Part shown: positions 37,560 through 45,909 of the stretch, in pieces
Position numbering within the stretch: the first letter of the stretch is position 1
How the letters are laid out: every line of letters starts with the position of its first letter
Position numbers and translations under genes: made by a program
The notes under the pieces: model-generated
Database searches by the model: none
Seen by the model: only the letters and a program-made list of their open reading frames with translations
What the model was told of the DNA's origin: nothing
Source: an uncultured Bacteroidota bacterium
GTDB lineage: Bacteria > Bacteroidota > Bacteroidia > Chitinophagales > Chitinophagaceae
DNA: 64,000 nucleotides
Direction: 5' to 3'
Assembly: GCA_903905065.1 (NCBI GenBank)
Contig: CAIVEW010000009.1
Span: 24,076 to 88,075 of the forward strand

Positions 37560-37585
37560 AAAAAACCCCGGCTTAAAAGCCGGGG
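37560..37585 (-). terminator. Rho-independent terminator after the acyl-CoA dehydrogenase gene
   Basis: Read on the minus strand: CCCCGGCTT-TT-AAGCCGGGG followed by TTTTTT. The stem (37566-37585) is GC-rich and perfect. It lies about 33 bases beyond the stop at 37618. Confidence 0.88.
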
Positions 37586-37617
37586 CAACTATCTTAGCCT
37601 GTATAACTCGCAGGCGC

Positions 37618-38760
37618 CTATGCTTTAAGAATATCCCTTGATATTACCAGCTTTTGTATCTCGGACGTTCCTTCGCCAATGGTGCATAATTTGCTGTCGC
37701 GGTAATATTTTTCCACAGGGAAATCTTTGGTATAGCCATAACCGCCGAATATCTGTACAGCGTCGGTAGAAACCTGCACCGATATTTCGGATGCATAGTA
37801 TTTTGCCATTGCCGATTCTTTGGTCATTTTCACTCCGCGGTTCTTCATGTCGGCAGCCTGGTATATGAGCATTTCAGCGGCTTCGATCTTAGTGGCCATA
37901 TCTGCCAGCTTAAAGGCAATAGCCTGGAAATTAGAGATCGGCTGGTCGAACTGCTGACGCTCCTTCGAGTATTTTAAAGATGCCTCATAAGCGCCCTTCG
38001 CGATGCCCAAGGCTAGCGCGGCGATAGATATGCGGCCGCCATCCAGCACTTTCATGGCTTGCTTGAAGCCATCACCCACAGGGCCCATGCGCTGGGCGTC
38101 TGATATGCGGCAGTTGTCAAACACGAGCTCGGCGGTTTCGCTGGCGCGCATACCCAGTTTATTTTCTTTTTTGCCGGCGGCAAATCCCGGTGTGCCACGT
38201 TCTACGATGAATGCAGTGCTGTTGTCTTTAGTGCGGGGATCACCGGTGCGGGCAAGCACTACAGCTACATTTCCGCTGATGCCATGTGTTATCCAGTTCT
38301 TGGTACCGTTCAGAATCCATCCGTCGCCATCCTTTGTGGCAGTGCAACGCATGTTACCGGAGTCACTGCCGGTGTTGGCTTCCGTAAGCGCCCAGGCACC
38401 TATCCACTCGCCAGTTGCGAGTTTTGGGAGGTATTTCTTCTTTTGCTCGTCGCTGCCGAAGTATAAGATATGCCCGGTGCACAACGAATTATGTGCTGCA
38501 ACAGAAAGGCCGATAGAGCCGCATACTTTAGCTATCTCGCTGACAACAGTAACATACTCGAAATAACCAAGACCTGAGCCTCCGTATTCTGTGGGGACAA
38601 GCACACCCATAAGGCCTAGCTCGCCCATTTTATGAAAAAGATCTACTGGAAATTTTTGTGCTTCATCCCACTCCATCATTTGCGGGCGAATATGTTTTGT
38701 TGCGAAGTCGCGGATCATTTCTGCAATCGAACGTTGTGCATCGGTATTATTAAAATCCAT
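37618..38760 (-). CDS. Acyl-CoA dehydrogenase (short/medium-chain type)
   Basis: 380 aa, normal length for the flavoenzyme that makes trans-2-enoyl-CoA in beta-oxidation. Signature 1 is WALTEANTGSDSGN (FAD and substrate contact). Signature 2 is QIFGGYGYTKDFPVEKYYRD. The catalytic base is predicted as Glu363 in GEGTSEIQ. In SCAD and bacterial homologues the glutamate sits at this same place. The preceding residue is Gly (IGEGTSEI), where YEGTSEI is common. The partner electron-transfer flavoprotein is not in this window. The gene is monocistronic, with a strong terminator downstream and a divergent membrane-protein gene upstream. Confidence 0.93.
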   Translation of the reverse strand: MDFNNTDAQRSIAEMIRDFATKHIRPQMMEWDEAQKFPVDLFHKMGELGLMGVLVPTEYGGSGLGYFEYVTVVSEIAKVCGSIGLSVAAHNSLCTGHILYFGSDEQKKKYLPKLATGEWIGAWALTEANTGSDSGNMRCTATKDGDGWILNGTKNWITHGISGNVAVVLARTGDPRTKDNSTAFIVERGTPGFAAGKKENKLGMRASETAELVFDNCRISDAQRMGPVGDGFKQAMKVLDGGRISIAALALGIAKGAYEASLKYSKERQQFDQPISNFQAIAFKLADMATKIEAAEMLIYQAADMKNRGVKMTKESAMAKYYASEISVQVSTDAVQIFGGYGYTKDFPVEKYYRDSKLCTIGEGTSEIQKLVISRDILKA

Positions 38761-38841
38761 AATTTCTATATATCAAATAATTGTGGAGCAATTTTACAAC
38801 TTTTTCCTGAATGATATACATAAAAGGGGCAGAGATTTGGC

Positions 38842-39222
38842 ATGATAGTTATGAATGTGGAACATATGGTAAATAATGAGGCATATTTAGGTTCACCAGA
38901 CAACCCCAAAACAGCAGCAATGGTATGCTATATTACACTGATCGGTTGGCTTATTGCCTATTTTGCGTTGTATAAAAATAACAGAAACAAGCTGGCAACT
39001 GTGCATATACGGCAAACGTTGCTGCTGCATATTCTTGCATTCGTGCTGAATGTGCTGAGTTTATTTGCGCTGTGGGGAAGGATTTCGTATGCGGTGATTG
39101 CGGTATTCGCAGTGGCTCTGTTTGTGCTTTGGCTTATTGGTGCTTTTGCTGCAATAAATGAACGTGAGCAACCGATACCTTTAATAGGAGAGTGGGCACA
39201 GAAATTGTTTGGGAACTTGTGA
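38842..39222 (+). CDS. Small DUF4870-like membrane protein
   Basis: 126 aa (117 if the in-frame ATG at 38866 is used; ATG 38851 is also possible). A soluble N-terminus (SPDNPKTAAMVCYIT) leads into three transmembrane helices (LIGWLIAYFALY, LLLHILAFVLNVLSLFALW, VIAVFAVALFVLWLIGAFAA). The pattern is that of DUF4870, a Tic20-like family of unknown role. HIRQTLLLH between TM1 and TM2 resembles the family's conserved H-QA segment. Confidence 0.7.
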   Translation: MIVMNVEHMVNNEAYLGSPDNPKTAAMVCYITLIGWLIAYFALYKNNRNKLATVHIRQTLLLHILAFVLNVLSLFALWGRISYAVIAVFAVALFVLWLIGAFAAINEREQPIPLIGEWAQKLFGNL

Positions 39223-39262
39223 TTTGCCTCCAGGGCCTCCAATAGTTCAAAACAATAGTCAG

Positions 39263-39727
39263 CTATTCTCCGACCGTCAGATGCTTCTTCAATACGTCAA
39301 AAGTGGTGTTGGACATAGATGATACTTCAAGAAGCTGGCTCACATTCGTGAACAAGCCTTTGTTTTTCCTTCGTGCTACGATTTTTGCGGCAGTTACAGG
39401 GCCAATACCTTTCAGGCGCACAAGCGTCGCCGAGTCGGCAGTATTGATGTTGATAATATCTGGAAGGGGGATGGTGTTGGCATCATCTGCATCGGCATAG
39501 TCATAACTGCCGTGGATATCATTTGTTTTCGCAACCGGCTGGCTACGCTTGAGTGCTTCCCAGGCTGCCACTAATTTTCTCTGTTTCTCTACATCGCCAT
39601 CTGTACGCACCCACAAATGCATAGTCGCGCGGACGGCAATGAGCACGATAAGCAAAGCAGATAATGCCACCAGCCCTATACGCTCGGTGCGGGTAAAGGA
39701 AGTGAAGGATTTTATGATTTTTTTCAT
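39263..39727 (-). CDS. ComEA-like helix-hairpin-helix protein
   Basis: 154 aa. One N-terminal transmembrane helix (IGLVALSALLIVLIAVRATM) and a ~60-residue linker precede a C-terminal double helix-hairpin-helix domain (ININTADSATLVRLKGIGPVTAAKIVARRK, then LLEVSSMSNTTFDVLK). This is the ComEA architecture: a membrane-anchored DNA-binding module used for DNA uptake in competent bacteria. In Bacteroidota many such proteins occur without a proven competence role. It lies 15 bases downstream of a 74-aa gene on the same strand, probably one transcript. Confidence 0.85.
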   Translation of the reverse strand: MKKIIKSFTSFTRTERIGLVALSALLIVLIAVRATMHLWVRTDGDVEKQRKLVAAWEALKRSQPVAKTNDIHGSYDYADADDANTIPLPDIININTADSATLVRLKGIGPVTAAKIVARRKNKGLFTNVSQLLEVSSMSNTTFDVLKKHLTVGE

Positions 39728-39742
39728 TCGCGAGAATGAAGT

Positions 39743-39967
39743 TTAGTTACCCCTGATAAATTCTTCGGCTTGTTCGACGCTAAATGGGCTGGTTCTTCCA
39801 GAGGGATCCAGTGAGAGTTCCTTTTCTATGAGGGATAACTGTTCCCGGGTAATGGTAAACAGCGAGTCCTGCACCTCTTCTTGTAACATATAAAGTGTGC
39901 TGAGATGCATATCATCAATCGCGGATGCCTGCACACTTCCGATACCTCCGTTCATTTCCACCATCAT
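39743..39967 (-). CDS. Hypothetical small protein (74 aa) upstream of comEA-like gene
   Basis: Not recognised. It is acidic and helical (STLYMLQEEVQDSLFTITREQLSLIEKEL) with a C-terminus SPFSVEQAEEFIRGN. Reality as a gene is supported by a full promoter, TTG-N19-TATCTTTG at 39997-40026, and by tight spacing to the next gene. The two first codons are both ATG (39967 or 39964). Confidence 0.6.
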   Translation of the reverse strand: MMVEMNGGIGSVQASAIDDMHLSTLYMLQEEVQDSLFTITREQLSLIEKELSLDPSGRTSPFSVEQAEEFIRGN

Positions 39968-39996
39968 TGATTGTAATTTTGTTGTAAATACGGCTG

Positions 39997-40026
39997 CAAA
40001 GATACGAGCATACTGCTCTGCGCCAA
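39997..40026 (-). promoter_or_regulatory. CFB promoter TTG-N19-TATCTTTG
   Basis: Minus strand: TTG at 40024-40026, 19-base spacer, TATCTTTG at 39997-40004 (8/8). It drives the 74-aa and comEA-like genes. It lies back to back with the ligA box at 40033-40040. Confidence 0.65.
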
Positions 40027-40032
40027 ATTTAT

Positions 40033-40040
40033 TTACTTTG
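40033..40040 (+). promoter_or_regulatory. CFB-like -7 box TTACTTTG, leaderless ligA start
   Basis: 7 of 8 matches to TAnnTTTG, exactly four bases (CAGC) before ATG 40045. No TTG was found at 17-23 bases upstream. Confidence 0.5.
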
Positions 40041-40044
40041 CAGC

Positions 40045-42150
40045 ATGTACACCGGTCAAGACGAAAAGCGCCTGTATGAGCAGGCGAAGCACTTATTAAA
40101 ACAGGATAACGGCAGTGCTGAAGATACCGTTGCTCAGCTGAAGGAAGTGATCAATTATGCTGATTGGAAATATTATGTGCAGAATGATCCCACGCTTTCA
40201 GATTCGGAGTATGACGGGCTGTTCAAGCAATTGAAGAACATGGAGGAGCAGTACCCTGAACTGGTAACGGCGGATTCTCCTACGCAACGAGTGGCTAAGG
40301 GGCTCAGTGAGCGCTTCCCTACCGTGAGCCACCTCGTTCCCATGCTGAGCCTTGACAATACCTACAATGCCGAGGACCTTACCGACTGGGACCGCCGTTG
40401 CCGGGAACTTGCTGAGACGGACGATATAGAATATTGTGTGGAACCTAAGTATGACGGGGCGGGCATATCGCTGATATATGATGATGGTGCATTGAGCCGG
40501 GGCGCTACGCGTGGCGATGGGGTGATGGGAGAGGATGTGACCATTAACATCAGGCAGATAAGGGCCATACCGCTTTCTGCGGCGCTGCTAAAGTATGGAG
40601 TAAAACAGATAGAGATCCGCGGCGAGATCGTGATACATAAAAAGGTTTTTGAAGCTTTTAATAAACAGCGTGCAGCGGAAGGCTTGTCACCCCTTGCCAA
40701 TCCACGTAATGCTGCCTCTGGCACCTTGCGGATACTGGACCCGGCGGAGGTGCGCAAGCGTGGGCTTAATTCTATTCTGTATCATATCAGCGCTTTTACG
40801 TTGGTAGACAGCATGGCCCGCCCAAATGAATTAGCGACACATTATGATGCACTTAAGTGGTTGTATAGCCTGGGGTTTCCGACGCCGGCACCGGACATGA
40901 AAGTATTTAAGCGTATAGACGATGTCATCAAATACTGTCATGAATTTGAGGGGCGGCGGGACGATCTGCCGTTTGAAGTGGATGGGCTGGTGATAAAGGT
41001 GAACGATTTTGCGATGCAAGAGCGCATGGGCTCTACATCTCATCATCCGCGCTGGGCGGTTGCTTATAAATTTAAAGCACGGCAGGCAACGAGTAAACTT
41101 GTGGATGTGGAATTCCAGGTAGGACGGACGGGGGCTATTACACCGGTAGCCAAGATAGAGCCGGTGCATATAGGTGGAGTTACTGTAACTTCTGTATCCT
41201 TGTTTAACGAAGATGTGATACGGGAAAAAGACCTGCGCATTGGCGATACGGTGCTGGTAGAGCGAGCTGGTGACGTGATACCTTATATAGTGAAACCACT
41301 TGCCGAACTGCGGGACGGAAGTGAGCGGGAAATTAAATTCCCTACACATTGCCCTGCATGCGACAGCAAACTGGAACGTCAGCCTGAGGAGGCTGCATGG
41401 CGTTGTATTAATATCAATTGCCCGGTACAGTTAGTAGAGCACATCATACATTATGTCAGCAAGGATGCTTTGGACATAAGGGGTTTTGGCGCCGCAAACG
41501 TGCAGAAGTTTTATGACCTTGGTATCCTGAAGGATGTTCCCGGGATATATGATCTAAGTGCGGATAAACTAAAGGGACTGGAAGGCTTCGGAGAAAAATC
41601 AATAACGAATCTGTTACAGGCTGTTGAGCAATCCAAGAAACAGCCTTTGAACAGGGTGATCTTTGGGTTAGGCATCCGTTTTGTCGGGGAGACCACCGCT
41701 AAGACATTGGCCAATGCGGTGTCGGACATCAGGGAGTTTTACACATGGGATGTGGACCGGCTGTCAACACTGGAAGATATAGGCCCCAAAGTGGCAACAT
41801 CTGTGGTCGATTTTTTTGCCCGTGAGGAAAACAAAGCCATGATCACGAAGCTGGACCAGGCTGGTGTAAACCTACGAAACGAGCATAAGGGAATAACCGC
41901 TGCTGATGGCGAACTGGCAGGAAAAACCTTCTTATTTACGGGTACACTCGGCCATTTTAAACGTAGCGATGCGGAGAAGATGGTAGAAGATAAGGGCGGC
42001 TCGATACTGGGCGGTGTGAGCGCGAAACTGAATTACCTGGTGGTGGGTGAGGATGCGGGGTCTAAACTGGAGAAGGCGAAAAAACTAGCGACGGTGAATA
42101 TTCTTACTGAACAGGAATTTTTGAAGTTGATAGAAGGGCAACAACCTTAG
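40045..42150 (+). CDS. ligA: NAD-dependent DNA ligase
   Basis: 701 aa, full length. It seals nicks in replication and repair using NAD+. Adenylation domain: YCVEPKYDGAG with the AMP-accepting Lys135 (KYDG in place of the common K-DG/KLDG) and SRGATRGDGVMGEDVT. The OB-fold (VGRTGAITPVAKIEPV) is followed by a Cys4 zinc finger (CPACDSK ... WRCININCP), HhH repeats (GFGEKSITNLLQA and related) and a C-terminal BRCT domain (GKTFLFTGTLGHFKRSDAEK). All domains are present in the standard order. The start ATG lies only four bases after a CFB-like box. Confidence 0.97.
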   Translation: MYTGQDEKRLYEQAKHLLKQDNGSAEDTVAQLKEVINYADWKYYVQNDPTLSDSEYDGLFKQLKNMEEQYPELVTADSPTQRVAKGLSERFPTVSHLVPMLSLDNTYNAEDLTDWDRRCRELAETDDIEYCVEPKYDGAGISLIYDDGALSRGATRGDGVMGEDVTINIRQIRAIPLSAALLKYGVKQIEIRGEIVIHKKVFEAFNKQRAAEGLSPLANPRNAASGTLRILDPAEVRKRGLNSILYHISAFTLVDSMARPNELATHYDALKWLYSLGFPTPAPDMKVFKRIDDVIKYCHEFEGRRDDLPFEVDGLVIKVNDFAMQERMGSTSHHPRWAVAYKFKARQATSKLVDVEFQVGRTGAITPVAKIEPVHIGGVTVTSVSLFNEDVIREKDLRIGDTVLVERAGDVIPYIVKPLAELRDGSEREIKFPTHCPACDSKLERQPEEAAWRCININCPVQLVEHIIHYVSKDALDIRGFGAANVQKFYDLGILKDVPGIYDLSADKLKGLEGFGEKSITNLLQAVEQSKKQPLNRVIFGLGIRFVGETTAKTLANAVSDIREFYTWDVDRLSTLEDIGPKVATSVVDFFAREENKAMITKLDQAGVNLRNEHKGITAADGELAGKTFLFTGTLGHFKRSDAEKMVEDKGGSILGGVSAKLNYLVVGEDAGSKLEKAKKLATVNILTEQEFLKLIEGQQP

Positions 42151-42182
42151 CTATCACACTTCGTATGGTCATGTCCTGGAGA

Positions 42183-42449
42183 CTATGCCTGTTTTGCCTG
42201 TGGAGAGATGAACACACTGTATTGCCGCGTCATGGTGTCGTATAAATCTTCGGCTGTATTAAGGTTCAGTGATTCATTTGAAATCCCATAGATGTCGTCA
42301 CCAATATTGAAGAAGGCGATCGCTTTGTTAGGGGTTTTAAGAAGGTGCTTATCGTTGATCACACTATAATCATCTACTAATAACTTAATTCCTTCCAATT
42401 CAAACTTATACCCGCCTTCCTGCACCCTAACTATTTTGAAATGATACAT
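42183..42449 (-). CDS. Hypothetical small protein (88 aa)
   Basis: Not recognised. A small alpha/beta sequence (MYHFKIVRVQEGGYKFELEG...) with no signal peptide or TM. It converges on ligA with a 32-base gap and has ~300 bases of AT-rich sequence upstream. A weak TTTTTG element about 20-30 bases upstream could be its -7 box. Confidence 0.6.
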   Translation of the reverse strand: MYHFKIVRVQEGGYKFELEGIKLLVDDYSVINDKHLLKTPNKAIAFFNIGDDIYGISNESLNLNTAEDLYDTMTRQYSVFISPQAKQA

Positions 42450-42754
42450 TTCGCTTTTTTTGTTTATTAACAGTAAGTAGTTGCAAAAACCGCGCTGAAT
42501 TTCAGTAAAGAATGAATAATTTTTGCGCTAATAAAATAATAATTTATTTGCACAGCGAATAGTGCGGGGTAAGAGGTTGATTGTCAATATGTTTCGTTTA
42601 ATTTGTTATTTCGTTTTTATGAATTTTAGTCATTAAACGTTAATAAACCGAAAATCCAATTTGTCATTTTCCATGCGGGGAGTGGGGAAAAAATTACACA
42701 GCTTTTTAGATAGTGTGAAAAAATATACTAACTGATAGTTAATATTTAGGGCAA
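42450..42754. other. Gene-free AT-rich stretch
   Basis: 305 bases between the 88-aa gene and hemJ. No reading frame with a credible start, no tRNA and no strong hairpin. A TTG followed after ~17 bases by TTTATTTG (7/8) near 42525-42555 could be a rightward promoter without a visible target. Otherwise nothing supportable. Confidence 0.4.
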
Positions 42755-43288
42755 TTATTTTAAGGCGGAAGTACGAATAAGTTTGTAAACCTTGATAGCG
42801 CTCATAAGCAGGAAAACAAATAAAAGCAGTCCGGTCAGGCCCCAAACTAAACTCATTCCCTGCTTTACAACGGCAAGCATAACTATAGCAACCAGGAAGA
42901 TAGTAGCAACTTCGTTCCAGATACGGAGCTGGCCGGACGTGAATTTGAAAACACCCCGCGCTTGCTGTTTATAAATGCCATGAAGTGTAAAATGATAAGC
43001 GTATAGGCCAATAACGAAGCAGAGTTTAATAGCCAGCCAGTTGTCCAGGTGCCCCCACAGATACCACATCCAAGGTCCAAAAATAAGTGTAAGGACGGCG
43101 GAGGGCCAGGTGATGCCGAACCACAACCGGCGGATCATGATATTGAATTGTTTCTGCAAAATACTTTTTTCCGGCTCTGGCTTTTCATTGGCTTCTGTAT
43201 TATAAATAAAAAGGCGCACAATATAGAACATACCACTGAACCAGGTAACGATGAATATGATGTGCAGCGCGAGTATGTAGTGGTACAT
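42755..43288 (-). CDS. hemJ: Protoporphyrinogen IX oxidase, HemJ type
   Basis: 177 aa, with four or five membrane helices. It matches the HemJ family (often labelled 'CopD family'): ILALHIIFIVTWFSGMFYIVRL at the N-terminus with conserved His9, and NWLAIKLCFVIGLYAYH with conserved Lys88. These are residues implicated in haem binding and catalysis in the family. HemJ oxidises protoporphyrinogen IX to protoporphyrin IX in bacteria lacking HemG and HemY. Location beside ferrochelatase and the seven-gene hem operon makes the assignment firm. It lies 119 bases downstream of hemH on the same strand. Confidence 0.9.
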   Translation of the reverse strand: MYHYILALHIIFIVTWFSGMFYIVRLFIYNTEANEKPEPEKSILQKQFNIMIRRLWFGITWPSAVLTLIFGPWMWYLWGHLDNWLAIKLCFVIGLYAYHFTLHGIYKQQARGVFKFTSGQLRIWNEVATIFLVAIVMLAVVKQGMSLVWGLTGLLLFVFLLMSAIKVYKLIRTSALK

Positions 43289-43299
43289 TTTTTAGTTTT

Positions 43300-43331
43300 T
43301 GGAATTTGGAATTTGTTCTTTGGAATTTGGA
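43300..43331. repeat. GGAATTTGG-type simple repeats between hemJ and hemH
   Basis: GGAATTTGGAATTTG (43301-43315) and TGGAATTTGG (43321-43330). Related AATTCCCAATTCC sequence continues at ~43410-43425 into the 3' end of hemH. Such degenerate AATTTGG runs are common filler in Bacteroidota intergenic DNA. Confidence 0.6.
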
Positions 43332-43407
43332 TCGGTTTGTGCGGGTGGTCTATTAAATACGAGTAATACGAGCTTTACAAAAGTTCAAAGCCCAACAATC
43401 CCAACTA

Positions 43408-44442
43408 CTAATTCCCAATTCCATTTCCAACCAATTGAGCTACCGCTTTTACCCACCCTGGCTGGGTGTTCATGCAGGGGACAAAGGTAAATGATTCGCC
43501 TCCGGCAGCGAGGAAATTCTCTTTTTCCCGGATAGCGATCTCTTCCAACGTTTCGAGGCAATCGCTCACAAATGAGGGGCAAACGACTACAAGGTCTTTT
43601 ATTCCCTCCTTCGGCATTTGCTCCATACGCATGGTGGTAGAGGGTTTCAGCCATTCTGACCTCCCGAGTTTAGACTGAAAAGAAACGCTGTACCCATCCT
43701 GCGGTATGCCCAGGTATTCGGTGACGAGTTTGGTGGTCATAAAGCATTGATGGCGGTAGCAGTATCTATGCGCTGCGGAAGGGGTTTCGCAGCAGCCGGG
43801 CGATTGCAAGCAATGTGAGCCGGTCATATCACTTTTCAGAATGTGCCTTTCGGGTATGCTGTGGTAGCTGAAAAGCAGGTGGCTTTTGGTATTTTGCAGG
43901 TAGGGTTTCATGCTTTCTGCCAGCGCAGCGATATAGTGCGTATCGTTATAAAACGGCTTTATTGTCCTGATCCGGAATGGATAATTTCCTTTCTTGTACA
44001 CAGTCTTTGCGTGGGCGACAGCAGTTTCGTAGCTGGACATAGCATAGTGCGGATACAATGGCAACAATACAACTTCTTCAAGTTTCGGGTGCTTTGAAAG
44101 AAGTGCGTCGTACGCAGACTTCATCGAAGGATTGCCATAACGCATAGAGACTTCAACAGGCTCGTTTATTTCTTTTTCTAATGCGAGCCGCAATTGTTTG
44201 GTAATGGAAACCAGCGGTGAGCCTTCATCTGTCCATATTGCCTGGTAGGCCTCGGCAGATTTTGGTGAGCGAAAAGGAGTTATAATGCCTTTCACCAATA
44301 TGGAGCGCACCAGGTAGTGTGAATCGATAACACGTTCATCCATGAGAAATTCGGTAAGGTAATTTCTCACATCCTTTACCCCGGTAGAGTCTGGGGAGCC
44401 AAGGTTCATAAGTATTATTCCTCTTTTTATCTGTTCAGGCAT
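43408..44442 (-). CDS. hemH: Ferrochelatase
   Basis: 344 aa from the chosen start. It inserts Fe2+ into protoporphyrin IX, the last step of protohaem synthesis. Family blocks: IILMNLGSPDSTGVKDVRNYL, VSMRYGNPSMKSAYDAL, LFSYHSIPERHIL (the His is the metal-accepting residue), SFQSKLGRSEWLKP and a late VVCPSFVSDCLETLEEI. The longest frame begins with TTG 44463, but this codon is part of a TTTCTTTG box (44461-44468). ATG 44442, 18 bases after the box, is therefore preferred. The last residues (VGNGIGN) are encoded by a GGAATTGGGAATTAG repeat tract, suggesting repeat-derived extension of the tail. It is divergent from hemA. Confidence 0.95.
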   Translation of the reverse strand: MPEQIKRGIILMNLGSPDSTGVKDVRNYLTEFLMDERVIDSHYLVRSILVKGIITPFRSPKSAEAYQAIWTDEGSPLVSITKQLRLALEKEINEPVEVSMRYGNPSMKSAYDALLSKHPKLEEVVLLPLYPHYAMSSYETAVAHAKTVYKKGNYPFRIRTIKPFYNDTHYIAALAESMKPYLQNTKSHLLFSYHSIPERHILKSDMTGSHCLQSPGCCETPSAAHRYCYRHQCFMTTKLVTEYLGIPQDGYSVSFQSKLGRSEWLKPSTTMRMEQMPKEGIKDLVVVCPSFVSDCLETLEEIAIREKENFLAAGGESFTFVPCMNTQPGWVKAVAQLVGNGIGN

Positions 44443-44460
44443 TGGTTGTTTATTGGGATG

Positions 44461-44468
44461 CAAAGAAA
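44461..44468 (-). promoter_or_regulatory. CFB -7 box TTTCTTTG upstream of hemH
   Basis: 7 of 8 matches on the minus strand, 18 bases before ATG 44442. It overlaps the alternative TTG start at 44463. Confidence 0.5.
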
Positions 44469-44565
44469 GCGACTAAATGGTTTACATGAATAATACCTGA
44501 TGAAAATCATCTCCTAATATGACCAAGGTATGACATAGAAATTTCAATGTGGGCAGCACTGCAAT

Positions 44566-44573
44566 TACCTTTG
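44566..44573 (+). promoter_or_regulatory. CFB -7 box TACCTTTG upstream of hemA
   Basis: 8 of 8 matches, 24 bases before ATG 44598. It lies downstream of the ATG at 44547 that gives the longest frame, so that start is excluded for this promoter. It probably drives the whole hemACDEF(BL) run. Confidence 0.6.
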
Positions 44574-44597
44574 TGTCCGGAGTTAGCAAAGAATATA

Positions 44598-45908
44598 ATG
44601 CACACAAAAGACAGGCAAAAGATTGAGCAATTTTGGGTAGTTGGAATGAACTACAAAAAGACCGATGCGTCAGTCAGGGGGGTGTTTGCGGTAAATGAAG
44701 AGCAATACCTGCATCTTTTGACGATTGCTCCAAACTATGGGCTTAAGGATATTTTTGTTCTTTCTACCTGCAACAGAACAGAGATCTACGGATTTGCAGA
44801 GAATTCTAGTGTATTAGTGGATCTGCTGGCGGGTGTATGCCAGGGGGATAAAAATGAGTTCGAGCGTATCTCTTATTCGAAGAATAGTGGTGCGGCCATT
44901 GAGCATTTGTTTAATGTTGCCTCCGGATTGGATTCGCAGATATTAGGCGATTATGAAATCCTGGGGCAGATAAAGAATGCGGTAAAAATTGCGAAGGTGA
45001 ATGGGTTTGTTGGGCCGTTTACCGAAAGGCTGATTAACTCCGTATTGCAGGCGTCGAAAGCGATAAAAACCCACACCGCATTGAGTGGCGGAACGGTATC
45101 CACTTCGTTTGCTGCGATCCAATACATCAGGGAATATTTTGACGGGCCATTGGTAACGCCCGATATGAGATGCCCGGCAACAAGTCAAATATTGACATCG
45201 GGTAGTGCTCCGGCGACGGCTGAAACCAAGGCGATCGAAGAGCGCAAAATCGTGGTGCTGGGAACAGGCAAAATAGGGCGGACAACCTGCAGGAACCTTG
45301 TAGATTATCTGAACACCGGAAATATCACTTTAATAAACCGGACGGAAGAGACAGCCGCGGAGATAGCCAAAGAGCTGCATTTGAAGTATGCACCTATGGA
45401 GACAATGGAGGTTGAACTACGCGATGCGGACATTGTCATTGTATCTACCAGCGCACCGGAACCAGTAATATTAAAGCAGCATTTCGAGGGCCGGGGGAGT
45501 AAACTAGTTATAGACCTGTCGGTACCCTGCAACGTAGATAAGGCCGCGCAGGAGTTGCCGGGCATTACCTACGTAAATGTTGATATGCTCTCGAAGATAA
45601 AGGATGAGACTTTGCAGAAAAGAATGAGTGAAGTACCGAAGGCAGTCTCTATTATCGAAGAGCATATAGCAGAGTTTATGGCATGGTATGATATGCGCAA
45701 ATACGTGCCGATGCTGAAAGAAGTGAAACAGAAACTGAAAGCTATTTATATCAGTCCGGCGTTGTTAGGGCTTGAGGCTTGCCCCGGTCACCTGGAAATA
45801 CCGGATGAAAAGATACAGAAGGTGATCAACACCCTTGCCATTAAAATGCGCCGGGACAACACCCCTGGTTGCCATTACATAGAAGCCATTAACGAATTTA
45901 TTGCCTAA
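44598..45908 (+). CDS. hemA: Glutamyl-tRNA reductase
   Basis: 436 aa from the chosen start. It reduces glutamyl-tRNA(Glu) to glutamate-1-semialdehyde, the committed step of the C5 pathway. The catalytic Cys58 lies in VLSTCNRTEIYG. The GLDSQILGDYEILGQIKNA block is standard. The NADPH domain has VVLGTGKIGRTTCRNL, and a C-terminal dimerisation helix follows. Compared with the usual enzyme there is a ~35-residue low-similarity insert before the NADPH domain (RCPATSQILTSGSAPATAET). ATG 44547 would add 17 residues but lies upstream of the promoter box. hemC begins two bases after the stop. Confidence 0.95.
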   Translation: MHTKDRQKIEQFWVVGMNYKKTDASVRGVFAVNEEQYLHLLTIAPNYGLKDIFVLSTCNRTEIYGFAENSSVLVDLLAGVCQGDKNEFERISYSKNSGAAIEHLFNVASGLDSQILGDYEILGQIKNAVKIAKVNGFVGPFTERLINSVLQASKAIKTHTALSGGTVSTSFAAIQYIREYFDGPLVTPDMRCPATSQILTSGSAPATAETKAIEERKIVVLGTGKIGRTTCRNLVDYLNTGNITLINRTEETAAEIAKELHLKYAPMETMEVELRDADIVIVSTSAPEPVILKQHFEGRGSKLVIDLSVPCNVDKAAQELPGITYVNVDMLSKIKDETLQKRMSEVPKAVSIIEEHIAEFMAWYDMRKYVPMLKEVKQKLKAIYISPALLGLEACPGHLEIPDEKIQKVINTLAIKMRRDNTPGCHYIEAINEFIA

Positions 45909-45909
45909 C

